DNA from: an uncultured Clostridia bacterium
Lineage (GTDB): Bacteria > Bacillota > Clostridia > Lachnospirales > Lachnospiraceae
NCBI GenBank assembly: GCA_947178045.1
Contig: CAMWWR010000067.1
Location: 1 to 7,911, forward strand
Reading direction: 5' to 3'
DNA: 7,911 nucleotides
The notes under the pieces are model-generated. The model searched no databases, had not been told where the DNA came from, and saw only the letters and a program-made list of their open reading frames with translations. How positions within the stretch are numbered: position 1 is the stretch's first letter; each line of letters begins with the position of its first letter. Position numbers and translations under genes: made by a program. Positions 1-6,306 of the stretch are shown in pieces.

Positions 1-39
1 CTCTCACTGTACAAGGAAATCGCATTCCGGTTCTATTAA
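1..39 (+). CDS. C-terminal tail of an upstream gene (partial, unidentified)
   Basis: The first reading frame is open from the window edge and gives 12 codons (LSLYKEIAFRFY) before a TAA at 37-39. The stop lies 8 nt before the strong ribosome binding site of the next gene, which is what one expects of an upstream member of the same operon. The tail is too short to identify. From general memory, genes for Yip1-like membrane proteins often sit next to DUF5696 genes in Firmicutes, so that is one candidate, but nothing in these 12 residues proves it. The frame could also be open by chance. Confidence 0.4.
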   Translation, partial: LSLYKEIAFRFY

Positions 40-60
40 AGGCAAGAAGGAGGTAATTTC

Positions 61-2610
61 ATGAAAACGGTTAATATACGAAGTCTCCTTCTGATGCTGC
101 TCCTCGCGCTGGGCATGTTCACGCTGAACGGCTGCGGCGAGGAGGAAGAGGAGGCAAACATCACCATCTACGGCTACGAGGCCGGTAAATCCGAATATGT
201 GCTGGAAAACGAGTATTTAAAGTTCGTGCTCAACCCGGAGACAACGCAGTTTTCGCTGACGGAAAAGAAGACCGGCAACGTCTGGTATTCCAACCCGCAG
301 GATCTGAGCGGGGAGACGATCGCGAACACCGCAACGAAGGCCAGACTTCAGTCGACGCTGCAGATTCAGTACGGCACGCAGAACGGCGTAAAGATGGATT
401 TCGATAATTACGCGTACAGCGTCACAAACGGGCTGTATGAGATCGAGGAGCTGGAAAACGGGCTGAAGATCAAATATTCGATCGGCAACATCGAGCGTAC
501 CTATCTCATACCGACGGCGGTGCCGGAGTCCAGAATGATGGAATTTTACAACCTCATGGATTCCAAAACGCAGAAGAGGCTGAACGAGTGTTACCGCAAA
601 TACGATATCAACAAGCTCCGTGCGGACGACGACAAGGATGAGCTGATTAAGAACTATCCGGATCTGGAGACGGAATGCGTCTATGTAATGCGCGAGGGAC
701 TGCAGGAATACCTCAAAGCTCAGCTGGAGGAATATTTCGCGGCGGTCGGCTACACGCAGGAGGATTACGAGAAGGACGCGGCCCGGTATGATGTCACAAG
801 GGTCATCGAAAAGCCGATATTTGACGTCTCGGTTGTCTATGAGCTTGACGGAGCGGATTTTGTCGTAAAAGTGCCGCTGGATGAGGTAGCTTACAGAACC
901 GAGTATCCGATCACCGTGATCAAGCCGCTGCCGTTCTTCGGTGCGGGCGGTCAGGAGGACGAGGGCTTCCTGCTTGTTCCGGACGGAAACGGCGGTATCA
1001 TCCGCTTCAACAACGGCAAGTCGACGCAGGGCAATTTCACCAGCAATGTTTACGGCTGGGATTACGGTACGATGAGGGATGCGGTCATCAACGAGACGAA
1101 GTCGTTCTATCCGGTCTTCGGGGTCTGCAACAACGGATCCTCCTTCCTCTGCATCATGGAGGAGGGCAGCGCCTGGGCGACGATCGAGGCCGACGTATCA
1201 GGCCGCTTTCACACCTTCAACTATGCGAACGCCGCCTACAATATCATACACGGCGCGAGCATGGATGTCTCGGAGAAATCCGACAAATCGGTTATCGTAT
1301 ATGAAAAGCAGGTGCCGGAGGGCGAGCTGCTCAACCGTTACCGTTTTGTCAACAGCGACAGCTACACGGATATGGCGGTCACATACCGCGAATATCTGAC
1401 GGCGCGCTATCCGGAGCTTCGGAAAAACGACGATAAGGAAGCGCCGGTTGTGGTCGAGCTGGTCGGGGCGATTGAGAAGACGGCAAACCGTCTCGGCTTC
1501 CCGGTGACGGTGTCGAAGGCGCTGACCTCCTACAAGGATGCGGCGGATATTCTGTCCGAGCTGAAGGCAGCCGGGCTGTCCAATCTCCGGATGAAGTATA
1601 TCGGCTGGTTTAACGACGGCCTGAAGCATGATGTGCCAACGTCGGTGAAGCTGATTTCCGAGCTCGGGGGAAAGAGCCGCTTCAAAAAGCTCACGGCCCT
1701 GGCAGAGGAGCTGGGAGTAGAACTTTATCTTGAAGCTTATGTCGAATTCGTTTATAATAATACCTTGTTCGACGGTTTCCGCGCGAACCGCGACTCGGCG
1801 AAATATGTCACGAAGGAGCTCGCAGAGCTCTGGAACTACAGCACCGTGTATTACGCGAGTATGGACAGCGACGACGATACACTGAGAAACCTCGTCAAGA
1901 GCTCCTACACGATGAAGCTGATTGACTCGCTTGTGAAGAATGCCGGCAAGTACGGCGTGAAAAACCTCTCCTTCGCAGACCTCGGAAATCTGCTCGGATC
2001 GGATTACAACCCGAAAAAGGTCGTTACCCGCGAGGAGACGATGAAGCAGCAGCAGGCGAAGCTCGCAGAGCTCTCCGCAAACGGCAACAAGACAATGATC
2101 TACGGCGGCAACGCTTATGCCGTACCTTATGTGGATACGGTGGTCGGAATGGATCTCGCGGGGAAGGCGCGCGGCATCATCGACGAGCAGGTTCCGTTCT
2201 ACACGATCGCGCTTCACGGCCTTGTGAACTACACCGGGAAGGCAATGAACCTGGCGGAGGATGCCGAGACCGCATGGCTCAAGACGATCGAGACCGGAGC
2301 CGGGCTGTATTACACCTTTATCAAGGAACCGACCTCGGAGCTTCAGAGAACGCAGTACACCTACCTGTACGGCACTCAATATGAGCTCTGGAAGGACAGG
2401 GCGGTGGCGAGCTACAAAGAGTACAACGAAGCGCTGGGCGGCGTGTTCAACCAGTTTATCACCGGGCACCGCACGGTGGCCTCCGGAGTGACCGAGACGG
2501 TATACGAGGACGGCACGAGAGTATATGTAAACTACAACTACACCGATTACAGCGACGGCGGTCTTCAGGTCGGAGCGAGAAGCTATACGGTGAAGAAGGG
2601 GGGAGAATAA
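61..2610 (+). CDS. DUF5696-family surface lipoprotein, function unknown
   Basis: Encodes 849 residues. The N-terminus is a lipoprotein signal: basic start, hydrophobic stretch at residues 8-22, lipobox LNGC with the lipidated Cys at 25, then an acidic run (EEEEE), so the protein should be anchored outside the membrane. Residues about 45-165 look like a beta-sandwich of the kind that precedes sugar-active barrels (NEYLKFVLNPETTQFSLTEK, then KTGNVWYSNP). Residues about 167-245 form a charged helical insert, followed by beta-rich sequence. The middle, about 470-720, has alternating strand and helix segments suggestive of a TIM-barrel, with acidic residues at apparent strand ends: D519 in GWFND, E558 and E562 in LEAYVEF, D640 in SFADLGN. 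The C-terminus (about 790-849) is beta-rich. I place it in DUF5696 from overall resemblance. The start is set by AAGGAGGT at 47-54, six bases before the ATG. It heads the permease genes, so it is probably an importer partner or a surface carbohydrate-active protein. No activity is proven. Confidence 0.78.
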   Translation: MKTVNIRSLLLMLLLALGMFTLNGCGEEEEEANITIYGYEAGKSEYVLENEYLKFVLNPETTQFSLTEKKTGNVWYSNPQDLSGETIANTATKARLQSTLQIQYGTQNGVKMDFDNYAYSVTNGLYEIEELENGLKIKYSIGNIERTYLIPTAVPESRMMEFYNLMDSKTQKRLNECYRKYDINKLRADDDKDELIKNYPDLETECVYVMREGLQEYLKAQLEEYFAAVGYTQEDYEKDAARYDVTRVIEKPIFDVSVVYELDGADFVVKVPLDEVAYRTEYPITVIKPLPFFGAGGQEDEGFLLVPDGNGGIIRFNNGKSTQGNFTSNVYGWDYGTMRDAVINETKSFYPVFGVCNNGSSFLCIMEEGSAWATIEADVSGRFHTFNYANAAYNIIHGASMDVSEKSDKSVIVYEKQVPEGELLNRYRFVNSDSYTDMAVTYREYLTARYPELRKNDDKEAPVVVELVGAIEKTANRLGFPVTVSKALTSYKDAADILSELKAAGLSNLRMKYIGWFNDGLKHDVPTSVKLISELGGKSRFKKLTALAEELGVELYLEAYVEFVYNNTLFDGFRANRDSAKYVTKELAELWNYSTVYYASMDSDDDTLRNLVKSSYTMKLIDSLVKNAGKYGVKNLSFADLGNLLGSDYNPKKVVTREETMKQQQAKLAELSANGNKTMIYGGNAYAVPYVDTVVGMDLAGKARGIIDEQVPFYTIALHGLVNYTGKAMNLAEDAETAWLKTIETGAGLYYTFIKEPTSELQRTQYTYLYGTQYELWKDRAVASYKEYNEALGGVFNQFITGHRTVASGVTETVYEDGTRVYVNYNYTDYSDGGLQVGARSYTVKKGGE

Positions 2611-3519
2611 ATGGAAAAGAAGAAGAAAAAGAAGATGACGCTGGCACAGAAAAACTCCATCGCCGGCTACCTGTTTATTCTTCCGTTTATCGTCGGGTTT
2701 TTGGCGTTCCTCGCCTACCCGCTGTTCCAGTCGATGTACATGAGCTTCTGTAAGGTGACGGTGGGCATCGGGAGCTTTGATATGGAGTTCAGAGCGTTTG
2801 ACAATTATGTCAGGGCCTTCACCGTTGACGCCGAGTTCAACCGGCTGCTGACCGAATCCCTGACCAGCATGGCGTACCGGGTGCCGGCGACGCTGGTATT
2901 CAGCTTCTTTATCGCGCTGCTGCTGAATCAGGAGTTCAAGGGCAGAGGCGCGGTAAGAGCGATCTTTTTCCTCCCGGTTATCCTTTCCTCCGGCGTTATT
3001 GTCGGACTGGAATATAACAATACCCTGCTGCAGGGCATGGAGGAGGTTGTACAGAAATCGGCGAACAGCTCGAGCATTACCGCCACCCTGCAGTCCATCC
3101 TGGATACAGGAGGCACCGGCTCCAAGTTCTTCCAATACGTTTTTGATATCGTAGACGGCGTGTACGATGTCGCGATTGCCTCGGGTATTCAGATTATTAT
3201 TTTCCTGTCCGGTCTTCAGACCATTTCGACCTCGATGTACGAGGCCGCAAAGATCGAGGGCTGTACGGCATGGGAGAGCTTCTGGAAGATCACCTTCCCG
3301 ATGGTCAGCTCCCTGATCCTTGTCAACATTGTTTACTCTATTATTGACTTCCTTATCCGCACGGATAATAAGGTCATGGAGAAAATCAACGATACCATGT
3401 CCCGCCAGATGGACTACGGTTTCAGTTCCGCGATGGCATGGAGCTACTTCCTCTGTGTCATAGCGATCGTCGGTGTTGTCTCATTTATCATATCAAAGAA
3501 GGTATACTATTATGAGTAG
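2611..3519 (+). CDS. Sugar ABC transporter permease (MalF/UgpA-like, CUT1)
   Basis: Encodes a 302-residue integral membrane protein, one half of the transmembrane channel of an importer for oligosaccharides. A Lys-rich cytoplasmic start (EKKKKKK) precedes six likely membrane segments near residues 16-38, 88-107, 114-133, 187-206, 230-250 and 274-295. The hallmark EAA loop that docks onto the ATPase is present: EAAKIEG at 211-217, followed by F224 and P230. This order and length fit the binding-protein-dependent transport family (BPD_transp_1). The loop between segments 3 and 4 (about 134-186, Ser/Thr-rich, NSSSITATL and DTGGTGSK) is long and should face outward. The ATG directly follows the TAA of the DUF5696 gene, and its GGGGGGAG ribosome binding site lies inside that gene's end, so the two are translationally coupled. 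The substrate is inferred from the neighbouring xylanases, not from the permease itself. Confidence 0.93.
   Translation: MEKKKKKKMTLAQKNSIAGYLFILPFIVGFLAFLAYPLFQSMYMSFCKVTVGIGSFDMEFRAFDNYVRAFTVDAEFNRLLTESLTSMAYRVPATLVFSFFIALLLNQEFKGRGAVRAIFFLPVILSSGVIVGLEYNNTLLQGMEEVVQKSANSSSITATLQSILDTGGTGSKFFQYVFDIVDGVYDVAIASGIQIIIFLSGLQTISTSMYEAAKIEGCTAWESFWKITFPMVSSLILVNIVYSIIDFLIRTDNKVMEKINDTMSRQMDYGFSSAMAWSYFLCVIAIVGVVSFIISKKVYYYE
3497..3503 (+). promoter_or_regulatory. Ribosome binding site that decides the start of the second permease
   Basis: AGAAGGT sits eight bases upstream of the ATG at 3512. An in-frame ATG at 3473 would add 13 residues and overlap the previous gene by 47 nt, but it has no purine-rich site before it. 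The downstream ATG is therefore the better start. Confidence 0.75.
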
Positions 3520-4513
3520 AGTAAAGAGTGTGGAAAGACAAAAATTTTGGGAGCGCAATCAAAAATCTGGCGGTTATCTGTTGAAGAAAACCATAAATAC
3601 GGCGCTCTACAAGATCGCGAGGGCGATCCTGCTGTTCGGCCTGTGCTTCCTGATTCTGCAGCCTTTGTTCAACAAGATCTCGATCAGCTTTATGTCGGAG
3701 AAGGATCTGTATGATGCTACGATTATTTCGATTCCGAGAAATTTTACCACCGCGAATTACAAGCTGTCAAACCAGCTCATGGAATTCTGGGTGTGTCTGA
3801 AAAATACGGTTCTTGTGGCGCTGCTTGTCAGCATTATCCAGGTGGCGGCCTGCACACTTGTCGGCTACGGCTTTGCACGGTATAAATTCCCGCTCAGAAA
3901 TTTCTGGTTCGCATGCGTGATGCTCTCCATCCTTGTGCCTCCGCAGACAATTTCGTCGTCGCTGTTCCTGCATTTCCGCTTCTTTGACGTGCTGGGCATC
4001 TTCAAGGCGATCACGGGCGAAACGATCAACCTGCAGAATTCCATGGCGCCGTACATTATGATGTGCCTCGGCTGCATGGGCTTAAAGAGCGGACTCTATA
4101 TCTTCATGCTGCGCCAGTTCTTCCGGAATATCCCGAAGGAGCTGGAGGAGGCTGCCTATGTGGACGGCTGCGGCAAGCTCCGCACCTTCCTGCGCATCAT
4201 GCTTCCGGACGCGAAGCCGATTCTGACCTCATGCTTCCTGTTTTCGTATGTATGGCAGTGGACGGATTCCTACTATGCGAAGCTTTTCCTCGGGAATGTC
4301 AAGCTCCTTCCGAAGGCGCTCACCAGTATATCCGGACGCCTCGGGGATTATTATTCGTCCATTCACGGCACGGGTTCCCTTCCGTCGTCCGCTTATGAGC
4401 AGGCGATGATCGCCACCGGCCTTCTGATGACGATCCTGCCGCTGCTGCTCATCTATCTGGTGGCGCAGAAGGGCTTCGTCGAGAGTCTGAGCCAGAGCGG
4501 AATCAAAATGTAG
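3512..4513 (+). CDS. Carbohydrate ABC transporter permease (MalG/UgpE-like, CUT1)
   Basis: Encodes 333 residues from the preferred ATG, the second channel subunit pairing with the permease just upstream. A basic cytoplasmic tail of about 34 residues precedes six likely membrane segments, near 36-56, 98-120, 130-150, 180-203, 234-252 and 297-318. The ATPase-docking EAA loop is clear: LEEAAYVDG with EAA at 213-215 and G219, then LPDAKP with P232 and P236. The C-terminus (QKGFVESLSQSGIKM) closely follows the usual ending of this subfamily, so the gene is complete. The start overlaps the last 8 nt of the upstream permease gene, which supports coupled translation and equal amounts of both subunits. 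No ATPase gene is in the window. In many Firmicutes a shared MsmK-type ATPase serves several such importers, which may be the case here. Confidence 0.94.
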   Translation: MSRVKSVERQKFWERNQKSGGYLLKKTINTALYKIARAILLFGLCFLILQPLFNKISISFMSEKDLYDATIISIPRNFTTANYKLSNQLMEFWVCLKNTVLVALLVSIIQVAACTLVGYGFARYKFPLRNFWFACVMLSILVPPQTISSSLFLHFRFFDVLGIFKAITGETINLQNSMAPYIMMCLGCMGLKSGLYIFMLRQFFRNIPKELEEAAYVDGCGKLRTFLRIMLPDAKPILTSCFLFSYVWQWTDSYYAKLFLGNVKLLPKALTSISGRLGDYYSSIHGTGSLPSSAYEQAMIATGLLMTILPLLLIYLVAQKGFVESLSQSGIKM

Positions 4514-4543
4514 ACAAGATTTCTTTCTTATATTTGTCGGCAG

Positions 4544-4563
4544 GCGGGCCGGAAAAGGCCCGC
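4544..4563 (+). other. GC-rich hairpin after the permease genes
   Basis: GCGGGCC (4544-4550) pairs perfectly with GGCCCGC (4557-4563) around a six-base GGAAAA loop. It starts 30 bases after the permease stop. No T-run follows, so it is not a standard intrinsic terminator. A role in protecting the 3' end of the upstream message, or in setting different levels of permease and binding-protein mRNA, is inferred. It overlaps the start of the next, larger stem, so the two structures would compete. Confidence 0.55.
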
Positions 4564-4606
4564 GCTGCCCCTCCTTCCATTTCCGGGAGACGGGGGCAGG
4601 CCGCGG
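4560..4606 (+). other. Large bulged stem-loop in the permease/binding-protein spacer
   Basis: CTGCCCC (4565-4571) pairs with GGGGCAG (4593-4599). The stem continues outward with CCGCG (4560-4564) against CGCGG (4602-4606) across a two-base GC bulge at 4600-4601, giving 12 pairs. CTCC and GGAG inside the loop may add a few. A small GGGC/GCCC hairpin with a GTGA tetraloop (4613-4626) follows. No T-run is present. Formation of this stem uses bases of the preceding hairpin. Confidence 0.5.
4591..4602 (+). repeat. 12-nt direct repeat, copy 1 (CGGGGGCAGGCC)
   Basis: CGGGGGCAGGCC here is identical to 6189-6200 in the spacer on the other side of the binding-protein gene. Here it forms the 3' arm of the large stem-loop. 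At copy 2 the partner arm is missing. It is short and GC-rich, so chance or a shared ancestral spacer are both possible. Confidence 0.5.
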
Positions 4607-4635
4607 TGCGCACGGGCGTGAGCCCGAAACTGTGA

Positions 4636-4658
4636 TATAGAGGGACAGTCCCTTTATA
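4636..4658 (+). other. Perfect short-loop hairpin just before the binding-protein ribosome binding site
   Basis: TATAGAGGGA (4636-4645) pairs with TCCCTTTATA (4649-4658) with one G-T wobble and a three-base CAG loop, giving a 10-bp stem. It ends six bases before AAGAAGGAGG (4664-4673), the ribosome binding site of the binding-protein gene. The core AGGGACAGTCCCT resembles small palindromic repeats I associate with Clostridia genomes. Possible roles are an mRNA 5'-end stabiliser after processing, a dispersed repeat unit, or a protein-binding palindrome. It is not a convincing terminator because its T-rich arm is inside the stem. Confidence 0.6.
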
Positions 4659-4680
4659 TAAAAAAGAAGGAGGATAAGTT

Positions 4681-6129
4681 ATGAGAAAAAAAGGACAGAA
4701 ACTGACCGCGATTATGCTGGGCCTTGCTATGACGGCAGGCGTGACAGCATGCGGCGATAAGAACACGGGGACGGATCCTACGCCGCAGCCGACCAAGCCG
4801 GCCGACACGCAGCCGACCACCGCCGCCGGCGGAGAAGACACACCGCAGCCGACCGAACCGGCCGTGACGGAGGTGCCGGAGAAGTACCGTGATCTGGGCG
4901 GAATAGATATTCTGATTGCCGACTGGTGGACGGGCGAGGAAGGCGAGCCGCAGACGGCGCAGGAGGAAGCAACCCGTGAATACCGCCGCGAGATCCAGGA
5001 AAAATACCATTTTACAATCAAGCAGGCGAGAATCGGCGAGTGGGGAGAGCATCAGGAAACCTTCACGCTCGGCACCATGGCAAACGATCCGGCCGGACAG
5101 ATCTTCTGTATGGATCAGGGCTTTGTCGCAAAGCCGTTTGCAAACAATCTGTTCTACAACCTTTCCTCTCTGGAGACGCTGGATTTCACGGAGGAAAAGT
5201 GGAATCAGACCGTGCTTGATCTGATGACTGCTCCGGACGGCAATATCTACGGTATGGCGACAGGAAAGCCGGAGCCTCGCTGCGGCGTATTCTGGAACAA
5301 GAGACTCTTTGAGGAGGCGGGCCTTGAGCGCGACCTTCTGTATGATCTCCAGGCAAAGGGCGAGTGGACCTGGGATAAGCTGGAGGAGCTCTGCGGAAAG
5401 CTGACGCGCGATATCGACGGTGACGGCACGATAGATACCTACGCGATGATGAGCTTTTCACCTGACTTCTTCAACGCGCTGATCGTCTGCAACAATGCAA
5501 AGTACATCGGCGTGGACAGCAATGGCAATTACTATAATGATATTAACACGCCGCAGTTCCTTGAGGCGCTGCAGTTCGGCGTGAAGCTGCTCGAGAAGGG
5601 CTATGAGATGAGGGCTCCGGAGGGCGCGCAGTGGGACTACTTCCTGCCTGCATTCCATGACGCAAAGGTAGCGATGACGTTTGGCGAGGAGTTCAGAGTA
5701 GGAACCTGGGCGGATATGGACGACGATTTCGGTTTTGTTATGGCGCCGGCCGGCCCGCAGGGTATCAGCAAGGCAGTGTACAAGGATAATATCTTCGTTA
5801 TTCCGTCCTGCTACACCGATACCGATTATGTAAACAAGATCGCGTTTGCTTACAATCTTTACACGAATCCGACGCCGGGCTACGAGGATGACGACGACTG
5901 GATGAACGGCTACTATCCGAGATTCCGCGACGCGAGAGCGGTTGATGAGACGCTCACCATGATGTATGAAGAGGGCAGGGGCGAGACCTGGTATCTGCCT
6001 GCGGTATACGGTATTTCGTACGGCGATATCGTCTTCAATATCTACGGCCTGTGGCAGACACCGGCGGAGAAGATCGAGGAGGTCAACGCAAAGTGGCAGT
6101 CCCTCATCGACGATGCGAACATGAGATAA
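4681..6129 (+). CDS. Sugar-binding lipoprotein of the ABC importer (family 1 extracellular solute-binding protein)
   Basis: Encodes 482 residues. The lipoprotein signal has basic residues at 2-7, a hydrophobic core, and lipobox VTAC with Cys 24. Residues about 26-67 form a Thr/Pro-rich linker (PTPQPTKPADTQ, TPQPTEPA) that should hold the domain away from the membrane. The rest is a two-lobed periplasmic-binding-type domain. The family signature is visible as GVFWNKRLFEEAGL at 202-215, followed by a GEWTWDKLEEL helix and later a GLWQTPAEKIEE C-terminal region. D244, D246, D248, G249 and D252 form an EF-hand-like loop (DIDGDGTID) likely to bind calcium structurally. Many aromatic residues (for example WDYF, DDDDWMNGYY) suit stacking on sugar rings. 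The start is set by AAGAAGGAGG at 4664-4673. It lies 167 nt after the permeases and probably delivers xylo-oligosaccharides to them. The exact ligand is inferred from the adjacent xylanases. Confidence 0.92.
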   Translation: MRKKGQKLTAIMLGLAMTAGVTACGDKNTGTDPTPQPTKPADTQPTTAAGGEDTPQPTEPAVTEVPEKYRDLGGIDILIADWWTGEEGEPQTAQEEATREYRREIQEKYHFTIKQARIGEWGEHQETFTLGTMANDPAGQIFCMDQGFVAKPFANNLFYNLSSLETLDFTEEKWNQTVLDLMTAPDGNIYGMATGKPEPRCGVFWNKRLFEEAGLERDLLYDLQAKGEWTWDKLEELCGKLTRDIDGDGTIDTYAMMSFSPDFFNALIVCNNAKYIGVDSNGNYYNDINTPQFLEALQFGVKLLEKGYEMRAPEGAQWDYFLPAFHDAKVAMTFGEEFRVGTWADMDDDFGFVMAPAGPQGISKAVYKDNIFVIPSCYTDTDYVNKIAFAYNLYTNPTPGYEDDDDWMNGYYPRFRDARAVDETLTMMYEEGRGETWYLPAVYGISYGDIVFNIYGLWQTPAEKIEEVNAKWQSLIDDANMR

Positions 6130-6188
6130 GGGCGCAGAGCGGCGCAATAAAGTGCACCGTTTGATTTACACCCGATAAAACAGGAAGC

Positions 6189-6200
6189 CGGGGGCAGGCC
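6189..6200 (+). repeat. 12-nt direct repeat, copy 2 (CGGGGGCAGGCC)
   Basis: Exact match to 4591-4602. Here it lies 60 bases after the binding-protein stop codon, just before the candidate terminator. The sequence after each copy also contains a GTGCGC-type stretch (4607-4612 and 6216-6221), hinting at wider but degraded similarity. Confidence 0.5.
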
Positions 6201-6208
6201 TGGAGATG

Positions 6209-6277
6209 AGCGGCCGTGCGCGGCGCGCGGCGGGAACGGTGTTTTCCGCTTCGCGCTTCGCGCCAGCCGCTGTTTTT
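6209..6277 (+). terminator. Candidate intrinsic terminator after the binding-protein gene
   Basis: A long, imperfect GC-rich stem can form. AGCGGC (6209-6214) pairs with GCCGCT (6266-6271), GGCGCG (6222-6227) with CGCGCC (6259-6264), and GCGGGAA (6230-6236) with TTTCCGC (6243-6249, one G-T pair). GTTTTT follows at 6272-6277. The 3' side holds a tandem GCTTCGC duplication (6248-6261) that allows other foldings. The stem is interrupted and the T-run is only five bases, so full termination is uncertain. Partial read-through into the xylanase gene is possible. Confidence 0.42.
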
Positions 6278-6278
6278 C

Positions 6279-6284
6279 TATAAT
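6279..6284 (+). promoter_or_regulatory. Candidate -10 element of a xylanase promoter
   Basis: A perfect TATAAT lies one base after the T-run of the candidate terminator. Transcription would start near 6291 and leave a leader of about 16 bases that still includes the GGAGGA ribosome binding site at 6295-6300. No good -35 hexamer is seen at 15-19 bases upstream (best is TTCGCG or CTTCGC) and there is no TG extension. It would need an activator or may be a chance match. Confidence 0.4.
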
Positions 6285-6306
6285 GCTTTGATTTGGAGGA
6301 GAGAGA

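Noticed and set aside
1198..3135. A 645-codon open frame on the minus strand
   Set aside because: It lies opposite the DUF5696 and permease genes. Its translation is rich in Arg, His and Val with no recognisable domain, as expected from the antisense of GC-biased codons.
3473..3511. Upstream in-frame ATG that would lengthen the second permease by 13 residues
   Set aside because: It has no ribosome binding site and a large overlap with the first permease. The ATG at 3512 has a good site at 3497-3503.
4636..4658. Hairpin read as an intrinsic terminator
   Set aside because: Its only T-rich segment is part of the stem, and an A-rich ribosome binding region follows, so the required free T-run is missing.
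4632..4660. Possible promoter GTGATA - 17 bp - TATATA before the binding-protein gene
   Set aside because: Each hexamer matches only four of six consensus bases, and transcription would start inside the ribosome binding site, leaving no usable leader.
4503..5052. Minus-strand open frames across the spacer and the start of the binding-protein gene
   Set aside because: Low-complexity translations with no family resemblance. They are antisense to a well-supported lipoprotein gene.
5458..6147. A 229-codon minus-strand open frame opposite the binding-protein gene
   Set aside because: No ribosome binding site context or domain. It is explained as antisense of the coding strand.
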